Counted from the first letter of the stretch, positions 18,225 to 28,132 are shown. The stretch is DNA of 64,000 nt from Alteromonas stellipolaris (GCF_001562115.1 NZ_CP013926.1:2914001-2978000); one strand, 5' to 3'. Notes: generated by a model not told the origin, from the sequence alone. Numbers and translations: made by a program.

Positions 18225-18833
18225 ATGACAAACGCAGCACAAACTTATCATCATGGCGATTTGCGCACCGCTTTATTAGAAGCGGCAACCAGACGAGTGG
18301 CAGAATTCGGTATAGACAGCTTGTCACTTAGAAAGCTTGCGGAAGATGCTGGTGTGTCTCGAACCGCGCCCTATCATCATTTTAAAGACAAAAGCGCCTT
18401 GTTAAGCGCCATTGCGGCCAAAGGTTTTAGCCAGTGGCATACCAACGCCAAGCGAATTTTCGATCAACATGATGTTGCACCACAGTCGCGGTTTCGTCAG
18501 TTTATTCATGAGTATATAGGCTACGCGGCGGATAACCCCCAAATGTATGAGCTGATGTTTGGTCGTACTATTTGGCACGACAATGGCGCTACACAGGGGC
18601 TAAAAGAAGTGGCTTACCCCTGCTTTCAGTTTCAAGTAGATATGACGAAATACTGGCAGCAAACAGGCCTTCTACCAGCTGGGCAAGATGCACTTCGCAT
18701 GGCTCAGGTGACGTGGGGCACCTTGCATGGTATTGCACGGTTATTAATCGATGGGATATATGCTGATCGCAGCCACATCGATGAAATGTGTGACTGCGCC
18801 GCCGATTTGTTTATGCAAGTATCTAAAAACTAA
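18225..18833 (+). CDS. TetR-family regulator, probable regulator of the fadH-isomerase operon
   Basis: About 202 residues from ATG 18225. A TTG five codons earlier keeps the frame open, but the nearest purine-rich stretch (AATAGGG) suits the ATG better. The N-terminal TetR helix-turn-helix is LSLRKLAEDAGVSRTAPYHH followed by FKDKSALLSAIA at about 33-65. The C-terminal ligand domain resembles the WHG-type (WGTLHGIARLLIDGIY near residue 165). It is divergent from the dienoyl-CoA isomerase gene, with a tandem operator-like repeat between. A fatty acyl-CoA or related ligand is inferred from context only. Confidence 0.85.
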   Translation: MTNAAQTYHHGDLRTALLEAATRRVAEFGIDSLSLRKLAEDAGVSRTAPYHHFKDKSALLSAIAAKGFSQWHTNAKRIFDQHDVAPQSRFRQFIHEYIGYAADNPQMYELMFGRTIWHDNGATQGLKEVAYPCFQFQVDMTKYWQQTGLLPAGQDALRMAQVTWGTLHGIARLLIDGIYADRSHIDEMCDCAADLFMQVSKN

Positions 18834-18841
18834 GGCATTAG

Positions 18842-20488
18842 CTAAATGGGCGCAGCAAGCCCTTCATGCTCGGCTTTAATAAAATCTACCGCTCGTTCTG
18901 CAATCATGATGGTAGGTGCATTGGTATTTCCGCCAATAAGGCTTGGCATAACAGAAGCATCTACCACACGTAGGCCTCTAACGCCCCTGACTTTAAGCTG
19001 GTTATCGACCACTGCCATAGGATCATCATCGCTGCCCATTTTACAGGTACCTATTGGGTGATAAATGGTTTCAGCTCGCTCCCTTAGAAACTCAAGAAGC
19101 GCTTCATCAGACTCAGCGTCAGTGCCTGGATGCAGTTCACTGCCTTCAAATTTATCAAACGTAGGTGCAGCTAACAGCTTTCTTGCCATTCGTATGCCTT
19201 CAATCATTACTTGCCTATCTTCAGGTTCCGTGAGGTAGCCAGGGTCGATAAGCGGGTGATCGGCAGGATGGCTGCTTTGCAGCGTAATGCTGCCCTTGCT
19301 CTTGGGGTACAAACAACATACATGCACGCCGTATCCGTAACCAAAGGCAAACTTTCGCCCGTGATCATCTAATATAGCGGGCAAGAAATGAAATTGAATG
19401 TCTGGTCCTCGGGTAGCAAGGCTTGAACTTACAAAACCGCCCGCTTCAGCCACATTTGAAGAATAAATTCCCTTACGGTGAAAAAGGTAATCGTATGAGG
19501 CCTTTAGGTACGAGGGTAACGCACCAGCAGCAATCGCATAACCTTCTCGTGCTTTACAGGTAAATTGAACAATGGCGTCTAGGTGGTCTTGTAAATTTTG
19601 ACCCACTCCTGGCAGATCATTCATTACATAAATGCCTTTATCTTCCAACTCGCTTCTTGGCCCTATACCTGAAAGCATAAGTAGTTGCGGAGAGTTGATA
19701 GCGCCTCCGCAGAGTATTACTTCGCTATTAGCCGCTTCACGGTCAATAAAATATCGCGCAATTTTGCCTTTTTCACGCACTTGCACGCCAATGGCTCTAT
19801 TGTCGTCAAACAAGACTTTCTCCGCAGCAACACCGGTAAGTACAGTAAGATTATTGCGGTGAAGTGCTTGGCTTAAATAGCCTTTGGCGGTAGAGCACCG
19901 CTGTCCGTTGACTTGTGTTACATGATAATAGCCAATGCCTTCACGTATATCGCGGTTAAAATCATCTACAACGTTAAAATCTGCGTGGCTTGCGGCTTCA
20001 ACGAAAGCATCGGAAAGCACGCTGGTGTGCTTAAGTTGAGAAACATGCAGCGGCCCACCTTCTCCATGGAATTCGTCTTCACCTTTGAAGAAGTTTTCAG
20101 AGCGTTTGAAGTAGGGCAGCACGTCCTCAAAACCCCAGCCAACTGCGCCCTGCTCTACCCAATAATCGTAGTCTTCTTTTTGGCCACGAATGTAACACAT
20201 AGCATTAACTGAACTGCTGCCGCCTAGTGTTTTTCCTCTAGGCCAAAATAGCTCACGATCGTACAGTTCTTTTTGTGGTGCGGTATGATACCCCCATCCT
20301 ATGCCTTCAAAACGGCTTAATAGCGATAAACCAAAAGGAATATGAATAAGCGGATTAGTGTCTTTAGTACCGGCTTCAAGCATCAGTATTTTCAGGGCTG
20401 GGTTTTCAGATAATCGCGCCGCTAATACCGCACCTGCAGACCCCCCGCCTACGATGATATAGTCATACTTACCCTGAATCTCATTCAT
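18842..20488 (-). CDS. GMC-family FAD-dependent alcohol/choline dehydrogenase
   Basis: 548 residues from ATG 20488. The frame extends to a TTG at 20500, but GGAG immediately before ATGC fits the internal ATG. The FAD dinucleotide fold is IIVGGGSAGAVLAARL at the N-terminus. GMC signature 1 is PRGKTLGGSSSVNAM and signature 2 is GAINSPQLLMLSGIGP. The catalytic His is in YHPIGTCKMG, with the partner Asn in GNTNAPTIMIAERA near the end. This family oxidises choline, aliphatic alcohols and related compounds. BetA-like and AlkJ-like members cannot be told apart here. No betB or betI lies beside it, so a role in alcohol oxidation linked to lipid use is as likely. It converges on the TetR gene. Confidence 0.85.
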   Translation of the reverse strand: MNEIQGKYDYIIVGGGSAGAVLAARLSENPALKILMLEAGTKDTNPLIHIPFGLSLLSRFEGIGWGYHTAPQKELYDRELFWPRGKTLGGSSSVNAMCYIRGQKEDYDYWVEQGAVGWGFEDVLPYFKRSENFFKGEDEFHGEGGPLHVSQLKHTSVLSDAFVEAASHADFNVVDDFNRDIREGIGYYHVTQVNGQRCSTAKGYLSQALHRNNLTVLTGVAAEKVLFDDNRAIGVQVREKGKIARYFIDREAANSEVILCGGAINSPQLLMLSGIGPRSELEDKGIYVMNDLPGVGQNLQDHLDAIVQFTCKAREGYAIAAGALPSYLKASYDYLFHRKGIYSSNVAEAGGFVSSSLATRGPDIQFHFLPAILDDHGRKFAFGYGYGVHVCCLYPKSKGSITLQSSHPADHPLIDPGYLTEPEDRQVMIEGIRMARKLLAAPTFDKFEGSELHPGTDAESDEALLEFLRERAETIYHPIGTCKMGSDDDPMAVVDNQLKVRGVRGLRVVDASVMPSLIGGNTNAPTIMIAERAVDFIKAEHEGLAAPI

Positions 20489-20781
20489 GCATTGCTCCAA
20501 AACACTTTTACGCGGTGAAATACTCAGTTAATGCCTGTATTACTATGCAATTACGAATTGTAGACGCATGACTGAGCTGTGCCGACTCTTATTATTAGAT
20601 GCTTAGTATTAGTCACTTATTATCAAAAATAAAATGATATGCAGCACTGTGGTAAGACCAGACTATCAAAATAATCAGCCCATCTAAAAGTGATATGTTA
20701 TATATTTTAAAAACTGTTTTATGTATAACGAGTTAAGTCCATTGCAGCTTGTTCCAGCTACTAAACGTATAGCATGAAAAA

Positions 20782-21495
20782 ATGAAACTAGGTTTACGCG
20801 ACAGAGGTATGCTTCTTATTTCCCAGCTTTTGATCAAGCTTGGAAGGCTTCGCTACGATCAATTTTCCACTGATGAACTCAATGCATTGTTGTCTGAAAA
20901 TCTACCTCAATCGTTCCCCTTAGCCATACCAGCCGGCCAAGCTAATGTAGTGGTAAACAGTGGCAAATTAACCTTGAATGCCCTCGACAATCGATTATGC
21001 CTTCAATTATTAGCGTCGATAACCATTAACGTTGCCGAAACAACCATTTATCGGGCTCACTTAATTATTACACTAAGTGCCTCACCGGATTACAACGTAA
21101 ATGAATCTACCCTTTATTTTATCGATAAGCAGGTAGACAACATTACTATGGTGAACGATGACTACGCCTTATTAAAAGACACCCAATTTTTACTTTCTCG
21201 CTTTGTACCCGGCAATTTGGATGCCTTGTTGGGGCGCTCGCTAAAAAATATATTATCACTGGTAACCGTCGGCACTTCCGACCAAGCGGTAGAATATTTG
21301 AAGCTCTATTTGAGCGGCTCGAAACAAGCCGTACTCGATTTCCATAAACCTCAAATTGAAAAAGCCATATTAGATAAAATGGCTACACTTCCTGTTCACC
21401 ATATCATGCGCGAAGACCAATGGCGGGAGGTGCTTTTTGCTCGCTATGGGAAAAGCGTTAGGGTTGAAGAAGCCTCGCTTCGGTTCTATTTTTAG
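20782..21495 (+). CDS. Hypothetical protein, tentatively DUF1439/YceB-like
   Basis: 237 residues. The layout, a short helix with FSTDELNALLSENLPQSFPL, then alternating beta strands (QANVVVNSGKLTLNALDNRL; LCLQLLASITINVAE), then a long C-terminal part ending HIMREDQWREVLFARYGKSV, resembles YceB/DUF1439 lipid-binding-like proteins. However, no lipobox or clear signal peptide is present, so the assignment is weak. Four bases of its 3' end overlap the convergent wax ester synthase gene. Location beside neutral-lipid genes would suit a lipid-binding role. Confidence 0.45.
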   Translation: MKLGLRDRGMLLISQLLIKLGRLRYDQFSTDELNALLSENLPQSFPLAIPAGQANVVVNSGKLTLNALDNRLCLQLLASITINVAETTIYRAHLIITLSASPDYNVNESTLYFIDKQVDNITMVNDDYALLKDTQFLLSRFVPGNLDALLGRSLKNILSLVTVGTSDQAVEYLKLYLSGSKQAVLDFHKPQIEKAILDKMATLPVHHIMREDQWREVLFARYGKSVRVEEASLRFYF

Positions 21496-22931
21496 TGTTC
21501 GCTTACAATCGACACAGGCACCGACTCTTCATGTTCCCCAATATCAGTAATGCGCAGCCGAGGATTATCAATGCAAGCCTCTAACATCTCGAAGGCTTCT
21601 TGCACATAACCTGCTAACGGCTTCAATGTACTTATATTTTTATTGCAGCAAACAATGCCTACATTGGCCACACCTGCGTAGGTCATCAAAGTGATGTTTA
21701 CTCCGCCCCCTGGTGTCATGGTGGAAATGGGATAGCAGGCAAGTAGTTTACTGTCTTTTAAATATCGTGTATCTCGTGGACCAGGTATGTTCGATACCAA
21801 AATATTCGCGATTGGTTTAACCAGATTGGAAATTTTAAGCCATTCAAATACCAACGCTAAGGATTGGATCACGATGGTGTAGCCGCTAAAAGAAGCTGGT
21901 CGCGCTCGCATAGCAGCATGTTTTACAATTCTGTGGTTAATAATAATCTGGCGTAAACGAAGATAAGGGTCTTGATCGCCATGGGCCAGCTGTACCGGCA
22001 CAATAGCAATTTTATTCCCTGTGGTTTTCTCTCCAGGCTTTCTAAGGTTTATAGGCATATTGGTAAACAATGCTTTTTTGAAAACCTGACCATGATCTTG
22101 TAGTAACCGATGAACCCCGATATCAAAGGCGCACAGGAGTATTTCATTGGCTGATGCACGGGTGCGTCGGGCCAAGGCTTTTACTCGTTTAAAATCGATA
22201 TCTGTGGTAGTGACTACCCTTCCCGCTTCAACTTGCCCCGTTAGCACGGTTTTTGTGCCCGAAAAAGGCACGGGCATATAATGGGGGTTCACTCTCAACA
22301 GTTTTAAAAAAATGCGAATCAAGATAACCAGTAAATCGAAGCCCGTTTTTATGGCGCTTCCCACACTGACTAAGCGTTTATAGAAACTCGGTGAGTCATT
22401 GCGTTTATGCCTGAGTCGCTTCACCGCCCAAATTGGCGTGAATTCTGAATTATTGGAAGCCGACACATAACATGACTGAAACCACCTTACCAAGGTCGCA
22501 CCATCGCCATACATATGATGTACTTTGGCGTAAATAGCATAAGTATTGCTATTGGTATCGAAGATGAAATGGTATTGCCACAGCGGTTTATCAGGGTCTA
22601 ATCGTGCGGCGTGCAGCTGGGCTACAAAATCATCTAGATTCTGTCGGTTACTCACATCGTCAATATGATGCAATTGAACATGATAATCCATGTTCAAATG
22701 TTTCACTGGCGAAAGCCCAACCGGATAGCCTAGTACGGTTTTAACAACGCAATTAAACGGTGACGTTCCTTTGGCAAACCCTTTAATTTCATTATAAATA
22801 GCAGGTACATATTCAGGGCTTTTCGCCCCTTCTGGCATCTCTAGTAATTGAAGGCATCCAACATGTTTTGGGTTGTCATCGGATTCCGTTATCCAAAAGG
22901 ACTTATCAAGAAAACTTAGTGTTTTACTCAT
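21492..22931 (-). CDS. Wax ester synthase / acyl-CoA:diacylglycerol acyltransferase (WS/DGAT)
   Basis: 479 residues, normal for the bifunctional family that makes wax esters or triacylglycerol from acyl-CoA and a fatty alcohol or diacylglycerol. The catalytic motif HHMYGDG (HHxxxDG) is at 138-144, preceded by DPDKPLWQYHFIF. The later conserved stretch LVSNIPGPRDTRYL near 375-390 is the second family signature. It is the last gene of a tight minus-strand unit with TetR (3-bp gap) and DUF445, and its stop overlaps the convergent gene. Probable storage-lipid synthesis at the inner membrane. Which acceptor is preferred cannot be read from sequence. Confidence 0.92.
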   Translation of the reverse strand: MSKTLSFLDKSFWITESDDNPKHVGCLQLLEMPEGAKSPEYVPAIYNEIKGFAKGTSPFNCVVKTVLGYPVGLSPVKHLNMDYHVQLHHIDDVSNRQNLDDFVAQLHAARLDPDKPLWQYHFIFDTNSNTYAIYAKVHHMYGDGATLVRWFQSCYVSASNNSEFTPIWAVKRLRHKRNDSPSFYKRLVSVGSAIKTGFDLLVILIRIFLKLLRVNPHYMPVPFSGTKTVLTGQVEAGRVVTTTDIDFKRVKALARRTRASANEILLCAFDIGVHRLLQDHGQVFKKALFTNMPINLRKPGEKTTGNKIAIVPVQLAHGDQDPYLRLRQIIINHRIVKHAAMRARPASFSGYTIVIQSLALVFEWLKISNLVKPIANILVSNIPGPRDTRYLKDSKLLACYPISTMTPGGGVNITLMTYAGVANVGIVCCNKNISTLKPLAGYVQEAFEMLEACIDNPRLRITDIGEHEESVPVSIVSEH

Positions 22932-22934
22932 CGA

Positions 22935-23609
22935 CTATTCCTTTGTATTAAACATATCCTGTGGCACATGCTCAGTGACATTGGCTAATGCATGTGAACG
23001 CAACGCATCCACAATACTGTTTTGCTGAGCTTCACTGAGTACTAATCGTGGAAGTAAGCTAACCATCATGAGTGACAGCGCATGATAACGCTGAGATGTT
23101 TCATCCATATGGCTGTTAGTTTCATCAAATTGACAAGACTGGGTAATGATGAGGCTAAGCAAATCAACCAGCAACGTCAGATCTGAACGTGATGCGACCA
23201 ACACATTCCTATTATTTAACGTAGCCAATAATTGAGAAAGCTGCTTATGTAAACTTGAAAGAATATTCTTCCGGGGCTTTTCAATTAACGGATATTTTTC
23301 AACAATATCCGCGGGGCTTCGATAAAAAAACCGAAATACGTGCAAGCTGTCTACCAACAGATATAAGTAATACATTACTTCTTCTGCGGTAAGTGAATTT
23401 AAAGCGTTGGGTACCAATACGCGCTGCATTTGCTTTTCATGCATACGCATAAGCGCACTCACCATGCTTTCTTTGCCCTTGAAATGGTAATACAAATTGC
23501 CGGGGCTAATATCTAACTCCATAGCAATGTCCACACTGGTAACGCCGTTCTCGCCATGGCGATTAAACAGAGTGAGCGCCGTAAGTAAAATCCGCTGCGA
23601 TGTTTTCAT
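22935..23609 (-). CDS. TetR-family regulator in the WS/DGAT operon
   Basis: 224 residues. The TetR DNA-binding domain is at the N-terminus: RILLTALTLFNRHGENGVTS, then VDIAMELDISPGNLYYHF and KGKESMVSALM. The rest is a helical ligand-binding domain ending VPQDMFNTKE. Genes on either side are 3 bp (WS/DGAT) and 0 bp (DUF445) away, so it is co-expressed with them and probably regulates the unit itself. I could not find a clear operator in the short region before the DUF445 gene. Confidence 0.85.
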   Translation of the reverse strand: MKTSQRILLTALTLFNRHGENGVTSVDIAMELDISPGNLYYHFKGKESMVSALMRMHEKQMQRVLVPNALNSLTAEEVMYYLYLLVDSLHVFRFFYRSPADIVEKYPLIEKPRKNILSSLHKQLSQLLATLNNRNVLVASRSDLTLLVDLLSLIITQSCQFDETNSHMDETSQRYHALSLMMVSLLPRLVLSEAQQNSIVDALRSHALANVTEHVPQDMFNTKE

Positions 23610-24818
23610 TTATAGAAACACCAAATACAATTGAGCGAAGCCAGCTAGTAGGCCTAATAAGGCACCTGTGACAATGAGCTTCCACTCGTCTTGCTGATAA
23701 GCAGGGCGCAACACCCCTTCAAATTCTTCAGCGCTTAAGGCTTGCATTCGTTCACTTAAATCTTGGCCTACGTGCAAAGCATCGTTAGCGTAATCATAGG
23801 CATACAACAGATATTTATCTGAGTTATCGAATATCTGTTTCACCGCTAACGCTTTCATTTTATGATAGTTCTCAGAGCCCACACCTAGGGCGAAATAAGG
23901 CTGAGTGATAGCAACGTAACGTTCAATAGCATCGTTAACGTGTAGCTCAATAAGCTCTAGAAGTTGGGCTGAACCAGAGCCATGCAAAATAACGTGGGTA
24001 ATGTTTTTGGGCGTGATCAGCTTTTGCTCAATAATTTCAGCGTACACCTCAGACACTTCTTTTTGCCGTTTTAGAAACATACCTTGTATGGTGATTGGGC
24101 CAAACTTAAAGGGACGTTTAGGCTCAAAAATAATTTTTATCGCAATCCAATTTGTTGCGTAGCCCACTAAAAGTCCGCCGAGGGGTAAAATCCACCAGTT
24201 TTGAAAGAAGTACCATAAAATCATGGTGGGTAACCCGAACAGAAAACCAAAATAGAAGCCTGAACGCACGATAAAAGGAAATTCTTTACTGCCTGCAGTA
24301 AGAAAAATCTCGTTGATTAACGAAGGTGAATTTACTAGCTGTTCAACGACGAGCTCTTTTATGTCGAGAATTTCAGCCACATTATGCTGAAAGTCATCCA
24401 CCATCTTGTGGACGACATTGGGAATATCGTTTTCGATGCGCTGATAAACAAGGTTTTTTCCTTGCACGGGAAGCGCAGCCCACAATTGAGGGGCAGACTC
24501 AGACATAACATCGTTAACCACTTTGCGGGTAACTTGCCCCAGTCGACGTTCAATTGCTTTGGTGAGATCACTAGGATTGATGCGCTCTGCGAGCTCTTCA
24601 ACACTCAGCAACTTACCCAAAACAAGTTCAACTTCAATTTCCGCCATTTGCCTGCGTTTAGCCGGAATTAGCCCCTGCCAACCAAAGATGGGTTTTACCC
24701 CAACAAACTCGATAGGGTAGAACATCATCTTTACCGCGAGGTAATTTGTTAACCAGCCAACCAGCGCGCTTATTAGCGGAATTGACAGCAGACTCAGTGT
24801 TTCTAAATTCCATTCCAT
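23610..24818 (-). CDS. DUF445 family membrane protein
   Basis: 402 residues. The start (ALVGWLTNYLAVKMMFYPIE) and a second copy of the same pattern (GGLLVGYATNWIAIKIIFEP near 215-235) are the paired signature of DUF445 proteins, each followed by a motif of the form GWQGLIPAKRRQMAE / GMFLKRQKEVSEVYAEII. Hydrophobic helices lie at the N-terminus, near 190-230 and at the extreme C-terminus (LIVTGALLGLLAGFAQLYLVF). The molecular role of this family is unknown. It is first in the operon with the TetR and WS/DGAT genes, which suggests a membrane function tied to lipid metabolism. Confidence 0.85.
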   Translation of the reverse strand: MEWNLETLSLLSIPLISALVGWLTNYLAVKMMFYPIEFVGVKPIFGWQGLIPAKRRQMAEIEVELVLGKLLSVEELAERINPSDLTKAIERRLGQVTRKVVNDVMSESAPQLWAALPVQGKNLVYQRIENDIPNVVHKMVDDFQHNVAEILDIKELVVEQLVNSPSLINEIFLTAGSKEFPFIVRSGFYFGFLFGLPTMILWYFFQNWWILPLGGLLVGYATNWIAIKIIFEPKRPFKFGPITIQGMFLKRQKEVSEVYAEIIEQKLITPKNITHVILHGSGSAQLLELIELHVNDAIERYVAITQPYFALGVGSENYHKMKALAVKQIFDNSDKYLLYAYDYANDALHVGQDLSERMQALSAEEFEGVLRPAYQQDEWKLIVTGALLGLLAGFAQLYLVFL

Positions 24819-25034
24819 ATGGCGAACAACTTGCTCGAATTATTTTTCTTCTCTTTCAGGCTACTGAGTGCTTACGAATTGGTCAATGTTTTATCGGTAA
24901 ATGCACCAAGGTTTCCAAGTTTTATTAAAATACATCAAATAAACCCCGCTTAATTTTTGACTACTTTTTGTTAGGTAGCGCATTCTAAACTTCCTTTGTA
25001 CACTTTTTGTATACTCATCCGTGACACTGATAAT

Positions 25035-26492
25035 ATGGCTTTATTTGACTTACGTTTAAAAAAATTAGACCAAGACATTGCCCATGCTTCAAGCTATCAA
25101 GCATACCAAGAAGCTTGCTTAGCGCATGATGAAATTTCCGGTGCAGAAGCATGGAAAGCCGATGATGCATCAGATGATTACGACTACATACTTATTCAAA
25201 AACGGGTACAGCGCTTAAAAATTGCCAGAGGCAATGGTGATATGCATGCGCTTATGTCAATTATTCATGAAGGCTTGCATGGGAATTTAGGCAATATTGC
25301 AAACCCTGCTATCCGCCGTAAATGCAAGATGGGCACTAAGTATCTCATCGTGCAATTCATTGAAGAGGTCAAGCTAGCACTTGATCAGATTTACCAAGCT
25401 AATGAAGACGACGTAGATTTTTACGAGAAGCTGTCATTTTTTGAAGAAACCGCCCATGCATTCGGACGCAGCTGCCTGATGTTGTCTGGCGGCGCTGGAT
25501 TGGGCTTCTTTCATTGCGGTGTTGTAAAGTCGCTAAATGAGAAAGAGCTGTTGCCTTCTGTAGTATCAGGCGCAAGTGCCGGTTCCATTATTGCTGCCTT
25601 GGTAGGCACACGTACGCATGACGAATTGCTCGATGCATTAAGCGCTGAAAATATCTACGAAACCTTCAAAAAATGGCGAAGCTGGGCGGGCTTTGGTAAG
25701 AATAGTTTGTTTGATAGCACGGTGTTAGAGAATGCATTAATCAGCTTATTCGATTTAACCACCTTTGAAGAAGCCTATAAAAAAACCCGTCGGCATGTAA
25801 CCGTAACCGTATCGCCTGCAGATTTACACCAACATTCTAGGTTACTAAACGCTAAAACATCGCCCAACGCTATTATCACCCAAGCGGTAAGAGCGTCATG
25901 TGCCGTACCGGTAGTATTTAGCCCCGTACAACTACGCGCTAAAACACCAGCGGGTGATATCGTCCCCTATATTCCTAACCGACGCTTCGCTGACGGCTCA
26001 CTGATGGCTGATTTACCCTTTGATAGACTTGCTAGGTTATATGGCGTTAACCACAGTATTGTAAGCCAAACCAATCCACTCGCCGTGCCCTTCATTCAAT
26101 CTACGCGTATTAACCCTCAATCACTGTGGGGGCTATCGAGCAGACACGTGGGGCAGCTATTAAAAAGTAACAGTATTTTTGCCATCGATATTATTGAAAA
26201 TATGATTGACAATAAGGGCGCTAAACTTGCTATTCATAAAGTGAAGTCTATTATCGATCAGCAATATGTAGGCAATATAAATATTCTCCCCAAACAACAA
26301 ATTCGTAATTTGACACAAGTTATTGCTAATCCAAGTCTTGAGAGTATCAATGCTCTCATTGTGAGTGGAGAAAAATCAACTTGGCCACAGCTCGATGTTA
26401 TTGAAAAAAATACCAAAATTAGCGAAAGTTTGCGGTATTATCTTGGCAAATTGAAACAAAGAGAAGCGGTTGAATTAGGACACAGTGCCTAA
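25035..26492 (+). CDS. Patatin-like phospholipase / lipase
   Basis: 485 residues from ATG 25035. A TTG 13 codons upstream is open but less likely. A helical N-terminal domain of about 150 residues precedes the patatin domain, as in DUF3336-patatin lipases related to triacylglycerol lipases. The oxyanion loop is SGGAGLG (about 151-157), the nucleophile elbow GASAG with Ser181, and the catalytic-dyad Asp320 is in DGSLMADLP. It should hydrolyse acyl esters of phospholipid or neutral lipid. It is divergent from the DUF445-TetR-WS/DGAT unit, so synthesis and mobilisation of storage lipid may sit side by side. Confidence 0.85.
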   Translation: MALFDLRLKKLDQDIAHASSYQAYQEACLAHDEISGAEAWKADDASDDYDYILIQKRVQRLKIARGNGDMHALMSIIHEGLHGNLGNIANPAIRRKCKMGTKYLIVQFIEEVKLALDQIYQANEDDVDFYEKLSFFEETAHAFGRSCLMLSGGAGLGFFHCGVVKSLNEKELLPSVVSGASAGSIIAALVGTRTHDELLDALSAENIYETFKKWRSWAGFGKNSLFDSTVLENALISLFDLTTFEEAYKKTRRHVTVTVSPADLHQHSRLLNAKTSPNAIITQAVRASCAVPVVFSPVQLRAKTPAGDIVPYIPNRRFADGSLMADLPFDRLARLYGVNHSIVSQTNPLAVPFIQSTRINPQSLWGLSSRHVGQLLKSNSIFAIDIIENMIDNKGAKLAIHKVKSIIDQQYVGNINILPKQQIRNLTQVIANPSLESINALIVSGEKSTWPQLDVIEKNTKISESLRYYLGKLKQREAVELGHSA

Positions 26493-26554
26493 TAACCCAC
26501 CCCAGGCAGGAATTTGACTGGCATTGGGGTAGAAAACATACACGAAGGATATCG

Positions 26555-27988
26555 GTGAGCGCACAAATTCAAAGCCCAGATAGCATCTACACGCAGCAAG
26601 TTAAACAATTAATAAACATGGTGTACCCACAAGAGGTTGGCTATGGCTCAGTATTTGAAGATGCTAAACATTTTTTTGCTTTAACGCCTACGCTAGAAGC
26701 GCATGTTGAGGAATTGAAGGTACAGCTAAAAAAAGCGGAAGCTTCAACTAAGAAAGAAGTTCTTGTAGATCAGCTTAAAAAGCAAATTAAAAACTCTAGC
26801 CAAAAGCTTGAAGAGGAACGCTTGGCGCGCCTTGCGCGTATTGATGAGGTGAGCATTAAGATTATCAAGCTGTGCGAAGGAGACAGCTGGCAAGAAACTC
26901 AGCAGCTAAGTGCAAAGTTTCTCGGCACCTTAATGTTACTTACTCAAGGCCCCGAGGGTAAATTTGCACGCATTCACCAGCGCTTTAAGCCGCTTTACAA
27001 AGCCGTGTTGGTGTTAAGACTTACTGATAAATTACTCGATCACGACACCATTGCGCACAAGTACCTTTCAAAATATCGTGACGCGATCTCTCGTATGCGT
27101 GGTAACCGCTATTGGCGTGAAAAATGGCGCATAGAATTAGGCCGCCCATTAATTACTGCCTCTTTGCTACAAGATGTAGGCTTACAAAGCCCCGCCGCAT
27201 TAACGATATTACGTGGCGCAGACAATAAGTTGGATGAATTCCGATTACTAGAAGAATCTCAGCGAAAAGACTTGTTGAAGCTTAACTATCACTTCACCAT
27301 GAAATACCTTACTGAAGGGTTAGGCATTCCAGCCTATGTGGGAAACGTGAAAGAAGAACGTGACCGATTTGTGCAAACACATAAAGAGGCCAATGACTTT
27401 GTTAGCCAGTTGGTAAAAGATGCCTTTGTGTCTAAAACTGGTTTAGGTGAGCTAATTAAAATACCGCAAATTTATGCGTCTGTTATTTTTTCTACTAAAA
27501 ACGATTACAGCCGTAAAAACCTACCTAAAGGCTACTTACTTATAGAGCAGCTATCTAAAAAAGGCGCGTTAAATAAAAAGCTCGCGGAGGACTTTATTGA
27601 CTTGGTCGGTTACTTCCCGCAAGGCTTCGGCATTACTTTCATTCCTGTTAATGAAAACGGCCAAGAAAAAGACCAATATGAATGTGCGGTGGTGATAGGA
27701 TTAAATCCAACTAAACCTGGCGAGCCAATTTGCAAAGTAACCACGCGCAATCAAAAGCATATCAGCAGCGGTCATATCGAAGTTATTGAGAAAGGCAGAA
27801 ACCTTTATTTCCCAGTTAGCAGAAAGAAGCTAATGAATGTTGATAAAGCGCGCTTGAAAGAAATCATGAGCCAGCTTTCCAGTAATTTCACCCCAGACGC
27901 AGTAGATGACTTAATCCCCAGCTTTTGGGAGCCCCACGACTATTTTAGTTTTAAGAAACACCAAAATCTGTGGAGCAAAACGAACTAG
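26555..27988 (+). CDS. Protein of unknown function with coiled coil and HD-GYP-like tail
   Basis: 477 residues, soluble, starting at GTG 26555 with AAGGAT six bases ahead. An amphipathic coiled coil spans about 45-105 (LEAHVEELKVQLKKAEASTK onward). Near 345-400 the stretch AEDFIDLVGYFPQGFGITFI and the following strand-rich segment resemble the end of HD-GYP proteins (FI..lG.yP.G..V.L..g), but no HD or GYP catalytic motif is present. This could be a degenerate, non-catalytic member. It follows the patatin-like gene by 62 bp, probably co-transcribed, and a terminator comes after it. Confidence 0.55.
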   Translation: MSAQIQSPDSIYTQQVKQLINMVYPQEVGYGSVFEDAKHFFALTPTLEAHVEELKVQLKKAEASTKKEVLVDQLKKQIKNSSQKLEEERLARLARIDEVSIKIIKLCEGDSWQETQQLSAKFLGTLMLLTQGPEGKFARIHQRFKPLYKAVLVLRLTDKLLDHDTIAHKYLSKYRDAISRMRGNRYWREKWRIELGRPLITASLLQDVGLQSPAALTILRGADNKLDEFRLLEESQRKDLLKLNYHFTMKYLTEGLGIPAYVGNVKEERDRFVQTHKEANDFVSQLVKDAFVSKTGLGELIKIPQIYASVIFSTKNDYSRKNLPKGYLLIEQLSKKGALNKKLAEDFIDLVGYFPQGFGITFIPVNENGQEKDQYECAVVIGLNPTKPGEPICKVTTRNQKHISSGHIEVIEKGRNLYFPVSRKKLMNVDKARLKEIMSQLSSNFTPDAVDDLIPSFWEPHDYFSFKKHQNLWSKTN

Positions 27989-28072
27989 GCCCGTGGCGAT
28001 GTATTAACCCCCGTGGCGATGCAACGCCTGTGGCTAAACACTAACATCGATATTAAACGCGACTATAAAAGA

Positions 28073-28097
28073 AGAGAGTGCCCTACTCTCTTTTTTT
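28073..28097 (+). terminator. Intrinsic terminator after the coiled-coil gene
   Basis: AGAGAGT (28073-28079) pairs with ACTCTCT (28085-28091) around GCCCT, followed by a run of T to 28097. It ends the plus-strand patatin-like/unknown gene pair. Confidence 0.85.
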
Positions 28098-28132
28098 GCG
28101 CCTAACGGTGTAGCCAGTAAGGTGCTAAAGGT

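Noticed and set aside
27988..28040. Direct repeat CCCGTGGCGATG twice after the coiled-coil gene
   Set aside because: Only two copies of 12 bp with no dyad or further context; too little to call a site.
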